This document shows positions 9,242 to 18,571 of a stretch of DNA of 64,000 bases, in pieces (the first letter of the stretch is position 1; every line of letters begins with the position of its first letter). The notes under the pieces are model-generated. The model did no database searches. It was not told the origin of the DNA and was given only the letters and a program-made list of their open reading frames with translations. A program made the position numbers and the translations under genes. The stretch comes from Candidatus Gastranaerophilales bacterium (GTDB lineage Bacteria; Cyanobacteriota; Vampirovibrionia; Gastranaerophilales; Gastranaerophilaceae): positions 372,001-436,000 of the forward strand of contig CALVEN010000001.1 in the NCBI GenBank assembly GCA_944326585.1, read 5' to 3'.

Positions 9242-10071
9242 ACTTCTTCTTGCGCTTTGCCTACCTGATAACCGGGAACAGAAAGGAATAGCGGAACCAC
9301 GCGGGTTATGGAGCTTGCAACGGGTGAGTCTTTAGAACCCATTAACGTTACAGCAAGGCATAAATCATCAACGTGCGGTGCAAAGTCCGTAGATTTAATT
9401 TTACGTTCTTTTTTCTGCCCGAAGAATTTTTCATTGATGAAATTGGTCACTTTGCTGCCTGTCCAGATTCCTGCAACAAGCGCACCTGCAGTAAGCCCTA
9501 TTGCCGGAATATTTTTGATGAATTTGTTTGCAAAGTTTATATATTTATTATTTTCAAGTCCTATTTGCGGCATTACATTTTTTATCCGGTTTTCATATTT
9601 TTTATAAACACGTGATACACCGCCTACAAAGCCTACAGGTATCAAAACGTTACCGATAAGCTGAGTCAATGCTTCTCTGCCTTTTGCTTTCATATTTTTT
9701 TCGTCAAAAATTGCTCCGCCTATCAAGCCTCCTGCTACGGATCCTGCAGCCAGTGAAATGATTTCTTTTTCTTCAATTTCCAGTAATTTTCTGTCAGGCT
9801 GCTTTTTATTTGCAATTCTGAAAATAGCCCAGTCTTTGAGCGGAAATTTTTTAACTGTTTTCGGGTTTAAAGAAAATCCTTGTTTTTTGACAATAGCCGC
9901 AAGAGTTAATCCCATACCGGTAAGAGAACTTATTGCAGCTCCTGCTTTAATACCGGCCGGAGCTTCTTTTTTTTGCCCTGCAAACTGTGGATTCGCCATA
10001 TATGAGGTTTGTAATGCATTAAATTGGCTGAATCTTTGAGGTCTATTTAGGTCTACGTTATTTATATTCAT
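9238..10071 (-). CDS. Unrecognised glycine-rich membrane protein with N-terminal PQFAG motif
   Basis: A 277-residue protein that I cannot assign to a family. Residues 1-50 are polar and contain NPQFAGQKK. Four hydrophobic Gly/Ala-rich segments follow (about 50-70, 105-125, 140-160 and 190-215), suggesting a multispanning inner membrane protein or membrane-inserting helices. I chose the ATG at 10071 because GAAGGTAG lies 7-9 bases upstream; a TTG five codons earlier has none. It is divergent from the gene at 10272, which encodes another membrane protein with a similar polar N-terminus, so the pair may be functionally related. Confidence 0.7.
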   Translation of the reverse strand: MNINNVDLNRPQRFSQFNALQTSYMANPQFAGQKKEAPAGIKAGAAISSLTGMGLTLAAIVKKQGFSLNPKTVKKFPLKDWAIFRIANKKQPDRKLLEIEEKEIISLAAGSVAGGLIGGAIFDEKNMKAKGREALTQLIGNVLIPVGFVGGVSRVYKKYENRIKNVMPQIGLENNKYINFANKFIKNIPAIGLTAGALVAGIWTGSKVTNFINEKFFGQKKERKIKSTDFAPHVDDLCLAVTLMGSKDSPVASSITRVVPLFLSVPGYQVGKAQEEV

Positions 10072-10271
10072 AGAAACTACCTTCAATTCTACTATACCAA
10101 AAACACGTGAAAAAAACTATTGCCTTAACATTTGAAATATTTAGTGTATTTTTAACATATTTTAATAATTGTTTATGCTACACTACATGTGTAACATTTT
10201 ATTAACGGATATGTGAAAACACGCAAAAAACATGTTTGACAATCATTAGATGAAATGTCAGGTTAGTATAT

Positions 10272-11912
10272 ATGAATATTTCGCCAACAAATATAAATTT
10301 AAAACCCCAAACAATCAAGAACTTTTCCGCTGTACAAAGATTTGTCAGAGGTATGGAATCAAGAGGGCTTGCGCCATTAATTATGCTTGAATGCTGTGTG
10401 ACAGGCGGCAGAACCATACAGGCATTTAAACGAGGCGGTTTTGATGAAGGCAGAGAAAGACTTACCGAAGAAACAATCGGGGCAGCGTTCTGGTTTGCCG
10501 GTGTTAAGGTATTTAACAAAATAAACGATTTTATACTTAAACATCTAATGGGTTTCAAAAATACTAATTTTGACGCACAGGGAGATGCTATTCGGAAACC
10601 GCTTCAAAATTATATGAAGTGGGCAAAAGACAGCGGACAAAATATTCCGTTATCAAAAATTGCTGCGTTTAAATTTACAAAAATTGCATCAAGTATTATA
10701 CTTGCAAACGGTCTTGTCGGGTTTGTTGTACCTAAGATGAATCAGGCAATCACAAGGTATTATCACAGAAATGATAACAAATCCAATCAACCGGTTAATA
10801 TGGAAAATTTCCGGACGATGGGATTTGATCCGCAATTTGGTATGGAGCAGTTTATAGAAGATGCTGAAATAGCTGATGATAAAAAACAAAACAAAAAAGT
10901 TTCCTTTGGAAACGGTGCGCAAACTTTATTAACTCTTGCTCATAAATTTGAAAATGATACGATTTATCAGCTTTTATCCACTGATATTGGTATTTCGGGC
11001 GGTCGTGCCATAAGTGCAAGGAATAACCATGAAAGAATTGAAATATTATGGCGTGATATTTCATCAATATTCTTCTATATGTTCAGTATGCCGTTAATTA
11101 ATAAGTTGATGAACAAAATAGAAATAGATGCACCTTCAAGATTGAATCCGGTTGGCGCAAGACAGGTTACGGATTATATGAAGTATGCGCTGGAACTTTC
11201 CGGACACCATAACAAAGACGCAGGTACATTGTCTATTAAACCTAAAGAGTTTGCTCAGATTATGCTGGGTGATACGGATGTATCAGCGAAGATGAATAAA
11301 GTTAAATCAGGCTTTAAAAACGGTGCAATCAATCTTGATAACTTTATTGAATTGCTTAATAAAGAATTCAGTCCCGAAGATGTCGCGAAATATTCCGATC
11401 TTGCAAAACGTATGTCAAAATTACAGCCGCAGCTGGAAGGTGTTTCAGTCCTTGCTGAAAGTCAAGCCGAAGCTATATTTAAAGGCGGCGCTTTGAATAA
11501 TCCTGAATTCTGGGATAATGTATTCACCGTTGAAAAAGGCATTGAAAAAGAAACCAAAGTTATAAACGGTGTGAGAACGACCGTAGAAACGGCAAATCAT
11601 AAAAATCCGTTCAAATTTGTTGCGCAAAAAGATTTGGATGGACTTATCGAAAATGTCAGAACGTATGTTAAAACTATTGTTAAAAATGCTGAAAAATCTA
11701 AGAAAGATATTAATTTGAGCATGCTCGAAAATGCGTATAAAAATAATATATTCAAAAATACACTCAACTGGGGTACAGGTTTTGTAGTTTCGGCATTGTT
11801 CCTGTCAACGATTATCCCGAAAATCCAATACCTGATTACAAAATTAACCACCGGCTCTGACGCATTCCCCGGAACCGCAGAATATAATAATGCAACAGCT
11901 GCTAAAAAATAA
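10272..11912 (+). CDS. Unrecognised membrane protein, lineage-type N-terminus
   Basis: A 546-residue protein of unknown function. The N-terminus is polar with NFSAVQRF near residue 17 rather than a signal peptide. Hydrophobic stretches occur at about residues 137-160, 260-280 and 505-530; the region between is soluble and rich in Lys and Asn. AGGTTAG lies about 7 bases before the ATG. The 200-base gap to the divergent gene at 10071 is very AT-rich and should hold both promoters, but I see no convincing -35/-10 pair for this gene. The 3' end lies 2 bases from the convergent AsmA-like gene. Confidence 0.7.
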   Translation: MNISPTNINLKPQTIKNFSAVQRFVRGMESRGLAPLIMLECCVTGGRTIQAFKRGGFDEGRERLTEETIGAAFWFAGVKVFNKINDFILKHLMGFKNTNFDAQGDAIRKPLQNYMKWAKDSGQNIPLSKIAAFKFTKIASSIILANGLVGFVVPKMNQAITRYYHRNDNKSNQPVNMENFRTMGFDPQFGMEQFIEDAEIADDKKQNKKVSFGNGAQTLLTLAHKFENDTIYQLLSTDIGISGGRAISARNNHERIEILWRDISSIFFYMFSMPLINKLMNKIEIDAPSRLNPVGARQVTDYMKYALELSGHHNKDAGTLSIKPKEFAQIMLGDTDVSAKMNKVKSGFKNGAINLDNFIELLNKEFSPEDVAKYSDLAKRMSKLQPQLEGVSVLAESQAEAIFKGGALNNPEFWDNVFTVEKGIEKETKVINGVRTTVETANHKNPFKFVAQKDLDGLIENVRTYVKTIVKNAEKSKKDINLSMLENAYKNNIFKNTLNWGTGFVVSALFLSTIIPKIQYLITKLTTGSDAFPGTAEYNNATAAKK

Positions 11913-11914
11913 TT

Positions 11915-14900
11915 TTATTTCAGCCATTTGAAACTTCTGACATAATCGTCACCGTTGATGTCACCGTAAATATCTACGGCAAACATTCTTGCGGTATTGT
12001 TTTCGGTATTCGGGATTTTTTTGATATCGTCGGTTATTACAGACGGTGCTTCCGACACATTAATACCAGGAATTGTATTGAACAGAGTGTTCAAAGATGC
12101 ATTACTTATTTTGCCGAACATGGTTGAAAAATTCTTTGTCAAAGCTCCGAATATCTGCATATCAGCCATTAGGTTTGTAAAGTTGTAGGAACCTTTCATA
12201 TACATATTTAAAACTTTTCCTGATGAAAATATTTGAATGTCATCCGCAATCCCGTTTGCAATATGGATATGACCGTTAATGCTGTCAAAGTTGCCTGTTT
12301 TATACGGTGTAATTAAATCAATAATACCGTTAATAGAAAGTCCGGTGAGTCCGCCTTTTATAAGATTTCCGGCTTTTAAAAGATATTCCAGAGAACCGAG
12401 TTTAGGCATTTTGCCGTCGGTGACGTTAAATTCAGTGTACCCGCCGAGAGTACTGAAACAGGCGTCGTGAGATTGTCCGTTGCAGGATAAATCCGTTTTG
12501 CCCGTAATTGTACCGAAAACCTGTCCTTTTAAGTCAAATAAAGTTTCGGATATAATTTGTGCATTTGCGTCTTTTATGTCGGTAATTACGTTTACAAAAT
12601 TGTTATTAAAATCGTATTTCACCTGACCGGTTACGGTACCTTCCGCCATTATGAATTTAAAATCATCAACTTTAAAAATATGTTTGTCATTCAAAGACAT
12701 GGCGGACGTGAAATCAGTTGCGTTGAGGTTTTTAATTTTTATGTTTTTTGCGAGAATTTCCGCTTTTTTGATAATTACCTGTTTTATATCAGGAATTTGT
12801 GAATTAACATTTGCGGCGGGATTTCTGGAGTTTTCAGCTTCATATTCCTGAAAAGTCGCGATAATTTTATTCAAATCAAGAGTTTCAAGATTGACTTTTA
12901 TATCTTCAATTGTATATGGAGGAGCCGGTTTGTTTTTGATTATTGCGGAAATATTAAGATTATTTGTTAAAACGCTTCCTTTTGATGAAAGATAGATAAA
13001 GTCTTTTTTAAAATCCAAATCAATATCTTTTATTGTCGCATCAAACAGAGGCATATCAATACTTGTTATATTGAGTTTGCCAAGTAGTAAAGGCATTGAG
13101 GCTGTGCCGTTAATCGTCAGATCAGAGGTGAAAATTCCCTGTTTCATCAGCGGTTTTCTGAATAGTATATTAAAGATTTTGGCATCTGTCGGCTGCTGGG
13201 TTTTTACTTTAAAATTATTGAATTTTATATCGTTATTGTCCAAAAATCCAATATTACCGGAGGCAGTAAGTTGTGTTTTTGTATAGATTTTGTTGTTTTG
13301 AGATGGAATTAGCTGATCGTATCGAAAATTATTTATTTTAATTCCCGACGGATAAATTATATTATCAACAGAAATGTTGACCGCATTTGAATCTTGCGTT
13401 TCAACAGGGCTTGTGCTGCCAAGAGTTGCACCCATATAATAAAGACTTGCGTTTTCCGCCAGTTTGATTTCAGTTTTGTTTTTAATTGCATTAAGCGGAC
13501 CGGTTATTGTTGAGGCGAAGTTAATGTCGCCTTTTAATTTTAAAGGATAAACGGATCTGTTATTAAAAAATTGTTCTATGAATTCCTGAGTCGGTTTGGC
13601 ATTTATGTATAAATTCAAAACGGGATTTTTTTCTATATTGTATATTTTTCCGTTTGCGAAAACAGGCATTTCGCCAAAAAGAGAATTTATATTGTTCAAC
13701 ACCAGTAAATCTTTTTTGAGCTGAATTTTTCCGCTCATAATATTCATTTTTATGTTTGAATAAGTGCAGCCTATGTTATCCAGTATTCCATCAGCATAAA
13801 TATTGTTATTTTTTATGTAACCGTGCAGGTCTATTGTGCCTTTCAGGTTATCTATATTGTTTATATTGAAATATTTTGCAAGTTCGTTAATATTTGCAAG
13901 GTTGAATTTCGGGAAATTGAAATTACCGTTTATTGATTGTTTGTCGGATAAAAACTTTGATGCGTTTAAATTCAGAGAAAAAGGATTACCCTTGATTGAG
14001 CCTTTTATTGTTGAAATTTTCAGGTTTGAATTGCGGAGTTCAAAATTTGTGTTTCCGAGTGTTAAATTATTGCCTTTGAGTGCGTATATTTTGCCGTGTA
14101 TATCAAGTTTATCGACTTGAATTTTGTCCATGGCACCGGTGTAGTTCGCGTAAAAACTTGTATGTATGTTCCCGATGTCATCGTTATACGGAAGGTTTAA
14201 ATTCAAAAGTTTAAGGCCGTCTTTTAAAACAAATTTGTCGGAGATTACTTTTATATTGGCATTTTTATCGTTTAAAGTTCCGTTTATTTTAATTTTGGAT
14301 TCAGCAAGGTTGGATGTCAGATTAATATTTGTGTCAAGGTTATTAAAATCAATTTTTCCGGATATGTTGGAAAGGGGCATCCCTTGAGATGTTATGGTAT
14401 TTGAAAACAGGTTGATTGAACCTTTTGCAAAAATATTTTTGTTAAACACAACGTCATTTACATCAATAACCGTTCCGGTGAGGTTGATATTGATGTCTGC
14501 GTTACCTTTTGCTGTATCTATCGGTTTAATCAATTTTTGTATATCAACAAGCATAGGAGAGGTCTTTATCACTTTGATAAGTTGACCGAGTTCTTGTTGT
14601 TTCGCTTCAATGTTGAAATTAAGCACGCCTTTTAATGTACAGGTTCCGTTTACTTTTATTGGTTTGCCGTTGAGGGTTGCGGTTGATGTGTCAAAGGCGG
14701 TATTCTGGTCGTTAAATACGAGTTTGCCTGAGCCGTTTTTTAACACCATATTATGAATATCCAAAAAAGATGCGGTGGTATTTTGGAAATTAAAAACTCC
14801 CCAGGCATGCGGGTTTTTGCGGGTTCCGATAACATGCAGGTCAATATTTCCTATCCCTTTAATATCCATAATCGGAACGGGACCCAGATCAAATTTTAAA

Positions 14901-16333
14901 ATTTCGTGCAGCGGATTTAAAACAGTTTGAGCTGTTTTTAAATCAATATTCGGGGTGCTTTTTATTGATAAATCGGCATTTTTTGTGTTGTATAATTCGA
15001 CGTCACCTTTTACAAGAACGGTTTCGGTTAATGATGCAGGGACTTTGACGTCCATAGCCATTTTTTGTCCGTTGAACGTAAGTTTTATAATGGCTTTCGG
15101 AGTATTATTCGGGAGCGGTTTATTCAAATATCCTTCCGTAACCAGAATTTTGCCTGTAACGTCAGCAGAATCCGCTTTGCCTTTTATATTTAAGTTTCCC
15201 GTTATGTCGCCGTAAAAAGGATTTTTCTTTAACGCGTAGAAGTTAACTTCTTCAATCAGGTTTTCTTCCCCCGGCATCAGCGGTATGAAATTTTCGGTGC
15301 GGGATTTGTTTATCGCGACGTTCATATTGAGATAGGGCATTTTGGAATCAAGTTTTGTTACGCGTCCGTCGACATTTAAGTCAATTCCTTTTGAAAAGAT
15401 TTTCATGTTACGGATATTTATCCCGTTTTTTATTGTGTCAATATCCGTCCTTAAGGTTATTTCGTTGCTGCAGTATATTGAACGGGCATTTTCTTTTTGT
15501 ATAATGCCGAGGTTATCAACTGATAATTGGGTAAAAATATTTTTATGTTTGTCGGGTTTTGAATTTGTATCGGCAATAAAATTTATAATACCGGATAAAT
15601 CTTCTATTTTATTGCTTGAAATTGCTTTTGCATATTCGGAAAAATCAGCCAGATTAAGGTTTGTGATACGGCCTTTGATTTTAAATTGATCTTCGCTGAT
15701 TTTATTTAGCGGAAGTTTTATATCCACGTCAGCCATTATATCGGACGCTTTTTTATCAACGTAGAGATTTGCAAATGTGGAAAGTTTAATTTTTTTGTTG
15801 TTTTTAAATTCATCAACAGTAAGGTAGCTGCCGTCGAGTAATATTGTTTTATTTTGTTTTAAGTCCTTAAGATTGATTTTGTAATTTCCGAGGCGTATGT
15901 AGGCTTTTGTCAAAGTCATATTTGATTTTGACGGCATTTTTAATACGTATTGTCCGAGTTTTAATTCGGAATTTTTTGTATAAAAAAGATTTGCCTCAAT
16001 TTTATCCGAGGAAAAGTTTCCTATATGAATTTTGCCTGCCAAAAGCGGCAAAAGATGAATTTTAACTGCGGAATGCTGCAGATTAAGTGCATTTGTTCCG
16101 TCATTATTAACGAGGGAAATATCCTCTGCCATAAACCAGATTGCGGGAGTGTGCCCCATTTTTATATACGGGTCTGCAACGGATAGTTTGTAACCGGTTT
16201 TTTCTTGAAGCTTTCTTTCAATAACGGGCATCCTGCTCTCAATATTTATAAGTGCAGGAATTCCCCAATAATAAAGCCCGTAAAAGAACGTTAAAACAGT
16301 TATAATTATTAATGATTTTCTTATTTTATCCAT
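11915..16333 (-). CDS. Giant AsmA-like/YhdP-type envelope protein
   Basis: At 1472 residues this resembles the AsmA-like (DUF3971/AsmA_2) family, proteins anchored in the inner membrane by one N-terminal helix that bridge the periplasm and take part in phospholipid transport to the outer membrane. Residues 8-28 form the anchor; the rest is a long series of short beta-strand repeats typical of a beta-taco groove. The C-terminal 250 residues carry the AsmA_2 pattern (GTITGKTDLSCNGQ, GGYTEFNVTDGKMPKLG). A -10-like TATAAT lies 8 bases before the ATG and no SD is visible. It is convergent with the gene at 10272 and downstream of rubrerythrin on the same strand. Confidence 0.8.
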   Translation of the reverse strand: MDKIRKSLIIITVLTFFYGLYYWGIPALINIESRMPVIERKLQEKTGYKLSVADPYIKMGHTPAIWFMAEDISLVNNDGTNALNLQHSAVKIHLLPLLAGKIHIGNFSSDKIEANLFYTKNSELKLGQYVLKMPSKSNMTLTKAYIRLGNYKINLKDLKQNKTILLDGSYLTVDEFKNNKKIKLSTFANLYVDKKASDIMADVDIKLPLNKISEDQFKIKGRITNLNLADFSEYAKAISSNKIEDLSGIINFIADTNSKPDKHKNIFTQLSVDNLGIIQKENARSIYCSNEITLRTDIDTIKNGINIRNMKIFSKGIDLNVDGRVTKLDSKMPYLNMNVAINKSRTENFIPLMPGEENLIEEVNFYALKKNPFYGDITGNLNIKGKADSADVTGKILVTEGYLNKPLPNNTPKAIIKLTFNGQKMAMDVKVPASLTETVLVKGDVELYNTKNADLSIKSTPNIDLKTAQTVLNPLHEILKFDLGPVPIMDIKGIGNIDLHVIGTRKNPHAWGVFNFQNTTASFLDIHNMVLKNGSGKLVFNDQNTAFDTSTATLNGKPIKVNGTCTLKGVLNFNIEAKQQELGQLIKVIKTSPMLVDIQKLIKPIDTAKGNADININLTGTVIDVNDVVFNKNIFAKGSINLFSNTITSQGMPLSNISGKIDFNNLDTNINLTSNLAESKIKINGTLNDKNANIKVISDKFVLKDGLKLLNLNLPYNDDIGNIHTSFYANYTGAMDKIQVDKLDIHGKIYALKGNNLTLGNTNFELRNSNLKISTIKGSIKGNPFSLNLNASKFLSDKQSINGNFNFPKFNLANINELAKYFNINNIDNLKGTIDLHGYIKNNNIYADGILDNIGCTYSNIKMNIMSGKIQLKKDLLVLNNINSLFGEMPVFANGKIYNIEKNPVLNLYINAKPTQEFIEQFFNNRSVYPLKLKGDINFASTITGPLNAIKNKTEIKLAENASLYYMGATLGSTSPVETQDSNAVNISVDNIIYPSGIKINNFRYDQLIPSQNNKIYTKTQLTASGNIGFLDNNDIKFNNFKVKTQQPTDAKIFNILFRKPLMKQGIFTSDLTINGTASMPLLLGKLNITSIDMPLFDATIKDIDLDFKKDFIYLSSKGSVLTNNLNISAIIKNKPAPPYTIEDIKVNLETLDLNKIIATFQEYEAENSRNPAANVNSQIPDIKQVIIKKAEILAKNIKIKNLNATDFTSAMSLNDKHIFKVDDFKFIMAEGTVTGQVKYDFNNNFVNVITDIKDANAQIISETLFDLKGQVFGTITGKTDLSCNGQSHDACFSTLGGYTEFNVTDGKMPKLGSLEYLLKAGNLIKGGLTGLSINGIIDLITPYKTGNFDSINGHIHIANGIADDIQIFSSGKVLNMYMKGSYNFTNLMADMQIFGALTKNFSTMFGKISNASLNTLFNTIPGINVSEAPSVITDDIKKIPNTENNTARMFAVDIYGDINGDDYVRSFKWLK

Positions 16334-16370
16334 TCTTTTATATTATATAAAACAAGCATGGATATGGCAA

Positions 16371-16943
16371 CTAGTAATTTTCGCTAAAAATTTCAAAATA
16401 CGCCTGCGGGTGGTGGCAGTTCGGGCATTTTTGCGGTGCAGATTTACCTTTGAACAGATAGCCGCATTCTCTGCACATCCAGACGACTTCTGTCGGCTTT
16501 TTAAATACCGTTTCATTTTTTATATTGTCAAGAAGTTTTTTATAGCGGTTATAGTGGTGTTGTTCTGAATTAATAACATGGTGAAAAGTATCCGCAATAT
16601 CATCAAAACCCTCTTCACGGGCTGTTTTTTCGCCTTCGGCATAAAGTATAGCCCATTCTTCGTGTTCGCCGTTTATTGCACTTTCAAGATTTTCTTCTGT
16701 TGTTCCGAGTTCAAACGGATAATCGGCATTTACATGTCCTATAGTGTTCCCTATATGTTCATAAAAAAGTTTGGCGTGTTCTTTTTCGTTTTCGGCTGTT
16801 TCTAAAAATATTGCGGCAATTTGTTCATAGCCTTCTTCTTTTGCAGCTTTTGCATAAAATGTATATCTGTTTCTGGCTTGTGATTCGCCCGCAAATGCGT
16901 TTATAAGATTTTGTTCTGTTCTGGTGCCTTTAAGTTTTTTCAT
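16371..16943 (-). CDS. rbr: Rubrerythrin
   Basis: A 190-residue non-haem iron peroxidase that removes hydrogen peroxide in anaerobes and microaerophiles. The ferritin-like diiron domain spans about residues 1-140, with the ligand-bearing motifs GESQARNRY, ENEKEH, EEWAILYAEGEKTAREEGF and EQHHYNRY. The C-terminal rubredoxin-like domain has two iron-binding pairs, CREC and CPNC. Length and domain order match classical rubrerythrins. AAAGGAG lies 7-9 bases before the ATG. Its presence fits an anaerobic lifestyle. Confidence 0.96.
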   Translation of the reverse strand: MKKLKGTRTEQNLINAFAGESQARNRYTFYAKAAKEEGYEQIAAIFLETAENEKEHAKLFYEHIGNTIGHVNADYPFELGTTEENLESAINGEHEEWAILYAEGEKTAREEGFDDIADTFHHVINSEQHHYNRYKKLLDNIKNETVFKKPTEVVWMCRECGYLFKGKSAPQKCPNCHHPQAYFEIFSENY

Positions 16944-17111
16944 AGCTAATCTCCTTTTTAAAAAGGATAATTTTTATTGATAAATTTTACAATTAGAAGA
17001 TGGGATTAGCCATAAGCGGTATTTGAATTTTGAAATACAATGCTTTTCGGGGATTAATCCGGCTATATAAACACGCATAATATTGTTATGTAATAGTCGG
17101 GAAGGTAAATT

Positions 17112-17264
17112 ATGAATTTATTAGCATATACAAAAAAATTGGCAGAACAAATAGCGTATTACGATGCGCTTGCAAAACAGGATCGGGTTAATCCGTATTT
17201 TACAAACCCGTTTACTCAGCCTGTTAATATAACAATTATCTGGGTTGATGAAAAAGATGAATAG
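17112..17264 (+). CDS. Small 50-residue protein of unknown function
   Basis: ATG at 17112 runs to TAG at 17262-17264. GGGAAGG lies about 7 bases upstream, a good ribosome binding site, and codon use looks like neighbouring genes. The product starts MNLLAYTKKLAEQIAYYDAL, an amphipathic helix, then has Asn/Pro/Phe-rich and hydrophobic segments and an acidic tail (VDEKDE). I recognise no family. It lies alone between rubrerythrin (opposite strand) and a repeat block. Confidence 0.6.
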   Translation: MNLLAYTKKLAEQIAYYDALAKQDRVNPYFTNPFTQPVNITIIWVDEKDE

Positions 17265-17274
17265 AATGTTGGGC

Positions 17275-17483
17275 TATACTTATGTCATTCCGAACAGGAC
17301 ACTACTCTGTCATCCTGAACTGCCATAGCCACTACAAGATAATGCCATTCTGAGCGTTAGCGAAGAATCTCTTGTTTAATGAGATCCTTCGGCTATGCCT
17401 CAGGATGACAATATACTAACGGCATCCCGCATTTATTGCTGGATCTTTTTTAAATAAGATGCTGAAACTTGTTCATCATGACC
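17275..17483 (+). repeat. Block of dispersed palindromic repeats (CAGGATGAC/GTCATCCTGA type)
   Basis: Non-coding stretch built of short inverted units: GTCATTCCGAA, GTCATCCTGAA, GAGATCCTTCGGC...CTCAGGATGAC and GATGCTGAAAC. The same units occur at 20832-21285, at 32852-32905 and at 34110-34170. They resemble REP-like elements dispersed in many bacterial genomes, which often create spurious short ORFs. Confidence 0.75.
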
Positions 17484-17559
17484 GGAGGTTAAGCTAACTG
17501 CCCCACTACCATGAGTGAAAAGTAGTTATTATGCGTATTTGCGCCCATTTTTAACCTCC
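17484..17559 (-). repeat. Micro-ORF cassette, copy 1 (76 bp, 9-bp terminal inverted repeats)
   Basis: Bounded by GGAGGTTAA and TTAACCTCC. Closely related to copies at 21286-21360 and 34171-34244 in the same orientation. Here the C/G homopolymer of the other copies is replaced by a mixed sequence with four consecutive C bases (plus strand). On the minus strand the left terminus provides a Shine-Dalgarno and the right terminus is complementary to it. Confidence 0.85.
17489..17548 (-). CDS. 19-residue micropeptide of repeat cassette copy 1
   Basis: GGAGG six bases before the ATG, then codons for MGANTHNNYFSLMVVGQLA and a TAA. The first twelve residues are identical to copy 2. The stop codon lies inside the 3' arm of the stem that can pair with the SD. 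Translation is an inference from the SD, conserved frame and upstream promoter; no homologue is known to me. Confidence 0.4.
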   Translation of the reverse strand: MGANTHNNYFSLMVVGQLA

Positions 17560-17581
17560 AATAAATATGTCAATAATGCCA

Positions 17582-17610
17582 ATATTATATTCTTTTTCCG
17601 GTTTTGTCAA
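17582..17610 (-). promoter_or_regulatory. Promoter reading into micro-ORF cassette copy 1
   Basis: On the minus strand TTGACA (17605-17610) and TAATAT (17582-17587) are 17 bases apart; an overlapping TATAAT gives a 15-base spacer. The promoter lies across the last codons of the ABC ATPase gene and points into the cassette. Confidence 0.5.
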
Positions 17611-18571
17611 ATTTGTATAAATCTTCTTCACGTATGCTTAGCTCAAGTGTTTTATCAAAACTGTAATCCGCGGGAAGCTTTGCGCTGCATTTTTTGTCGC
17701 CGACATTGAAATAAACAATTTTTTCGCTTCCTAAAAGTTCCGTAATATCAATGTCTACTGTCTTTTTAATCTCTCCGCCGCAAATCATTTTTTCGGGTCT
17801 GATTCCGTATAAAATATTTTCGTCAAGCCCTAAATCTTTTCCTTCAATAAAATTCATCTGCGGGGAACCGATAAACCCTGCAACAAAAGTGTTTGAGGGA
17901 TTGTTATAAATTTCTTCCGGCGTATCAAATTGCTGGATTACTCCTTTATCAAGAACTACAATCCTGTCGCCCATAGTGAGCGCCTCTGTTTGGTCATGGG
18001 TTACGTAAATAAATGTCGTCTGTAATTTTTCGTGCAGTTTTTTAATTTCGGAACGCATTTGAACACGTAATTTTGCGTCTAAATTTGACAGCGGCTCATC
18101 CATTAAAAATACTTTCGGATTTCTGACGATTGCACGCCCTAAAGCTACACGCTGACGTTGTCCGCCTGATAATTGTTTGGGCTTTCTATCTAAATATTCC
18201 GTTAAATCCAGAATTTCGGCGGCTTCTTGAACTTTTTGCTCAATAATTTTTTTGTCAATTTTTCGCATTTTTAAGCCGAACGAGATATTTTCTCTGACCG
18301 TCATATGAGGATATAGAGCGTAGCTCTGGAATACAAAGGCTATATCTCTGTCTTTTGGCGGAATATCATTTACCCTATTATCCCCGATAAGAATTTCACC
18401 CGAGGTTATCTCTTCAAGCCCCGCAATCATCCTGAGAATTGTTGATTTGCCGCAGCCGGATGCCCCGACAAGTACTACAAATTCCTTATCTTTTATTTCT
18501 AAATCTATGTTGTTTATAACAACATTTTTATCATAGATTTTTGTTACGTTTTTTAAAACAACATTACTCAT
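17585..18571 (-). CDS. CUT1-type ABC transporter ATP-binding protein (MalK/UgpC/MsmK-like)
   Basis: A 328-residue ATPase that would energise carbohydrate importers from the cytoplasmic side. Motifs in order: Walker A GASGCGKST near residue 36, Q-loop VFQSYALYPHMTV, signature LSGGQRQRVALGRAI near 133, Walker B VFLMDEPLSNLD near 155, H-loop VTHDQ near 190, and a C-terminal TOBE/OB regulatory domain from about 235 (IRPEKM). The length matches multi-importer ATPases of the MsmK/UgpC group. The ATG at 18571 lies within the last codons of the sensor-like gene (ATGAGTAA overlap), which implies translational coupling. No permease is adjacent. Confidence 0.9.
   Translation of the reverse strand: MSNVVLKNVTKIYDKNVVINNIDLEIKDKEFVVLVGASGCGKSTILRMIAGLEEITSGEILIGDNRVNDIPPKDRDIAFVFQSYALYPHMTVRENISFGLKMRKIDKKIIEQKVQEAAEILDLTEYLDRKPKQLSGGQRQRVALGRAIVRNPKVFLMDEPLSNLDAKLRVQMRSEIKKLHEKLQTTFIYVTHDQTEALTMGDRIVVLDKGVIQQFDTPEEIYNNPSNTFVAGFIGSPQMNFIEGKDLGLDENILYGIRPEKMICGGEIKKTVDIDITELLGSEKIVYFNVGDKKCSAKLPADYSFDKTLELSIREEDLYKFDKTGKRI

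Noticed and set aside
10202-10558. 118-residue minus-strand ORF overlapping the start of the 10272 gene
   Set aside because: No SD and it covers the start of a much longer gene. The promoter region between the divergent genes explains the open frame.
415-18571. Solute-binding protein (415) and CUT1 ATPase (17585) as one transporter locus
   Set aside because: They are 16 kb apart on opposite strands and no permease lies between them, so a link cannot be claimed.
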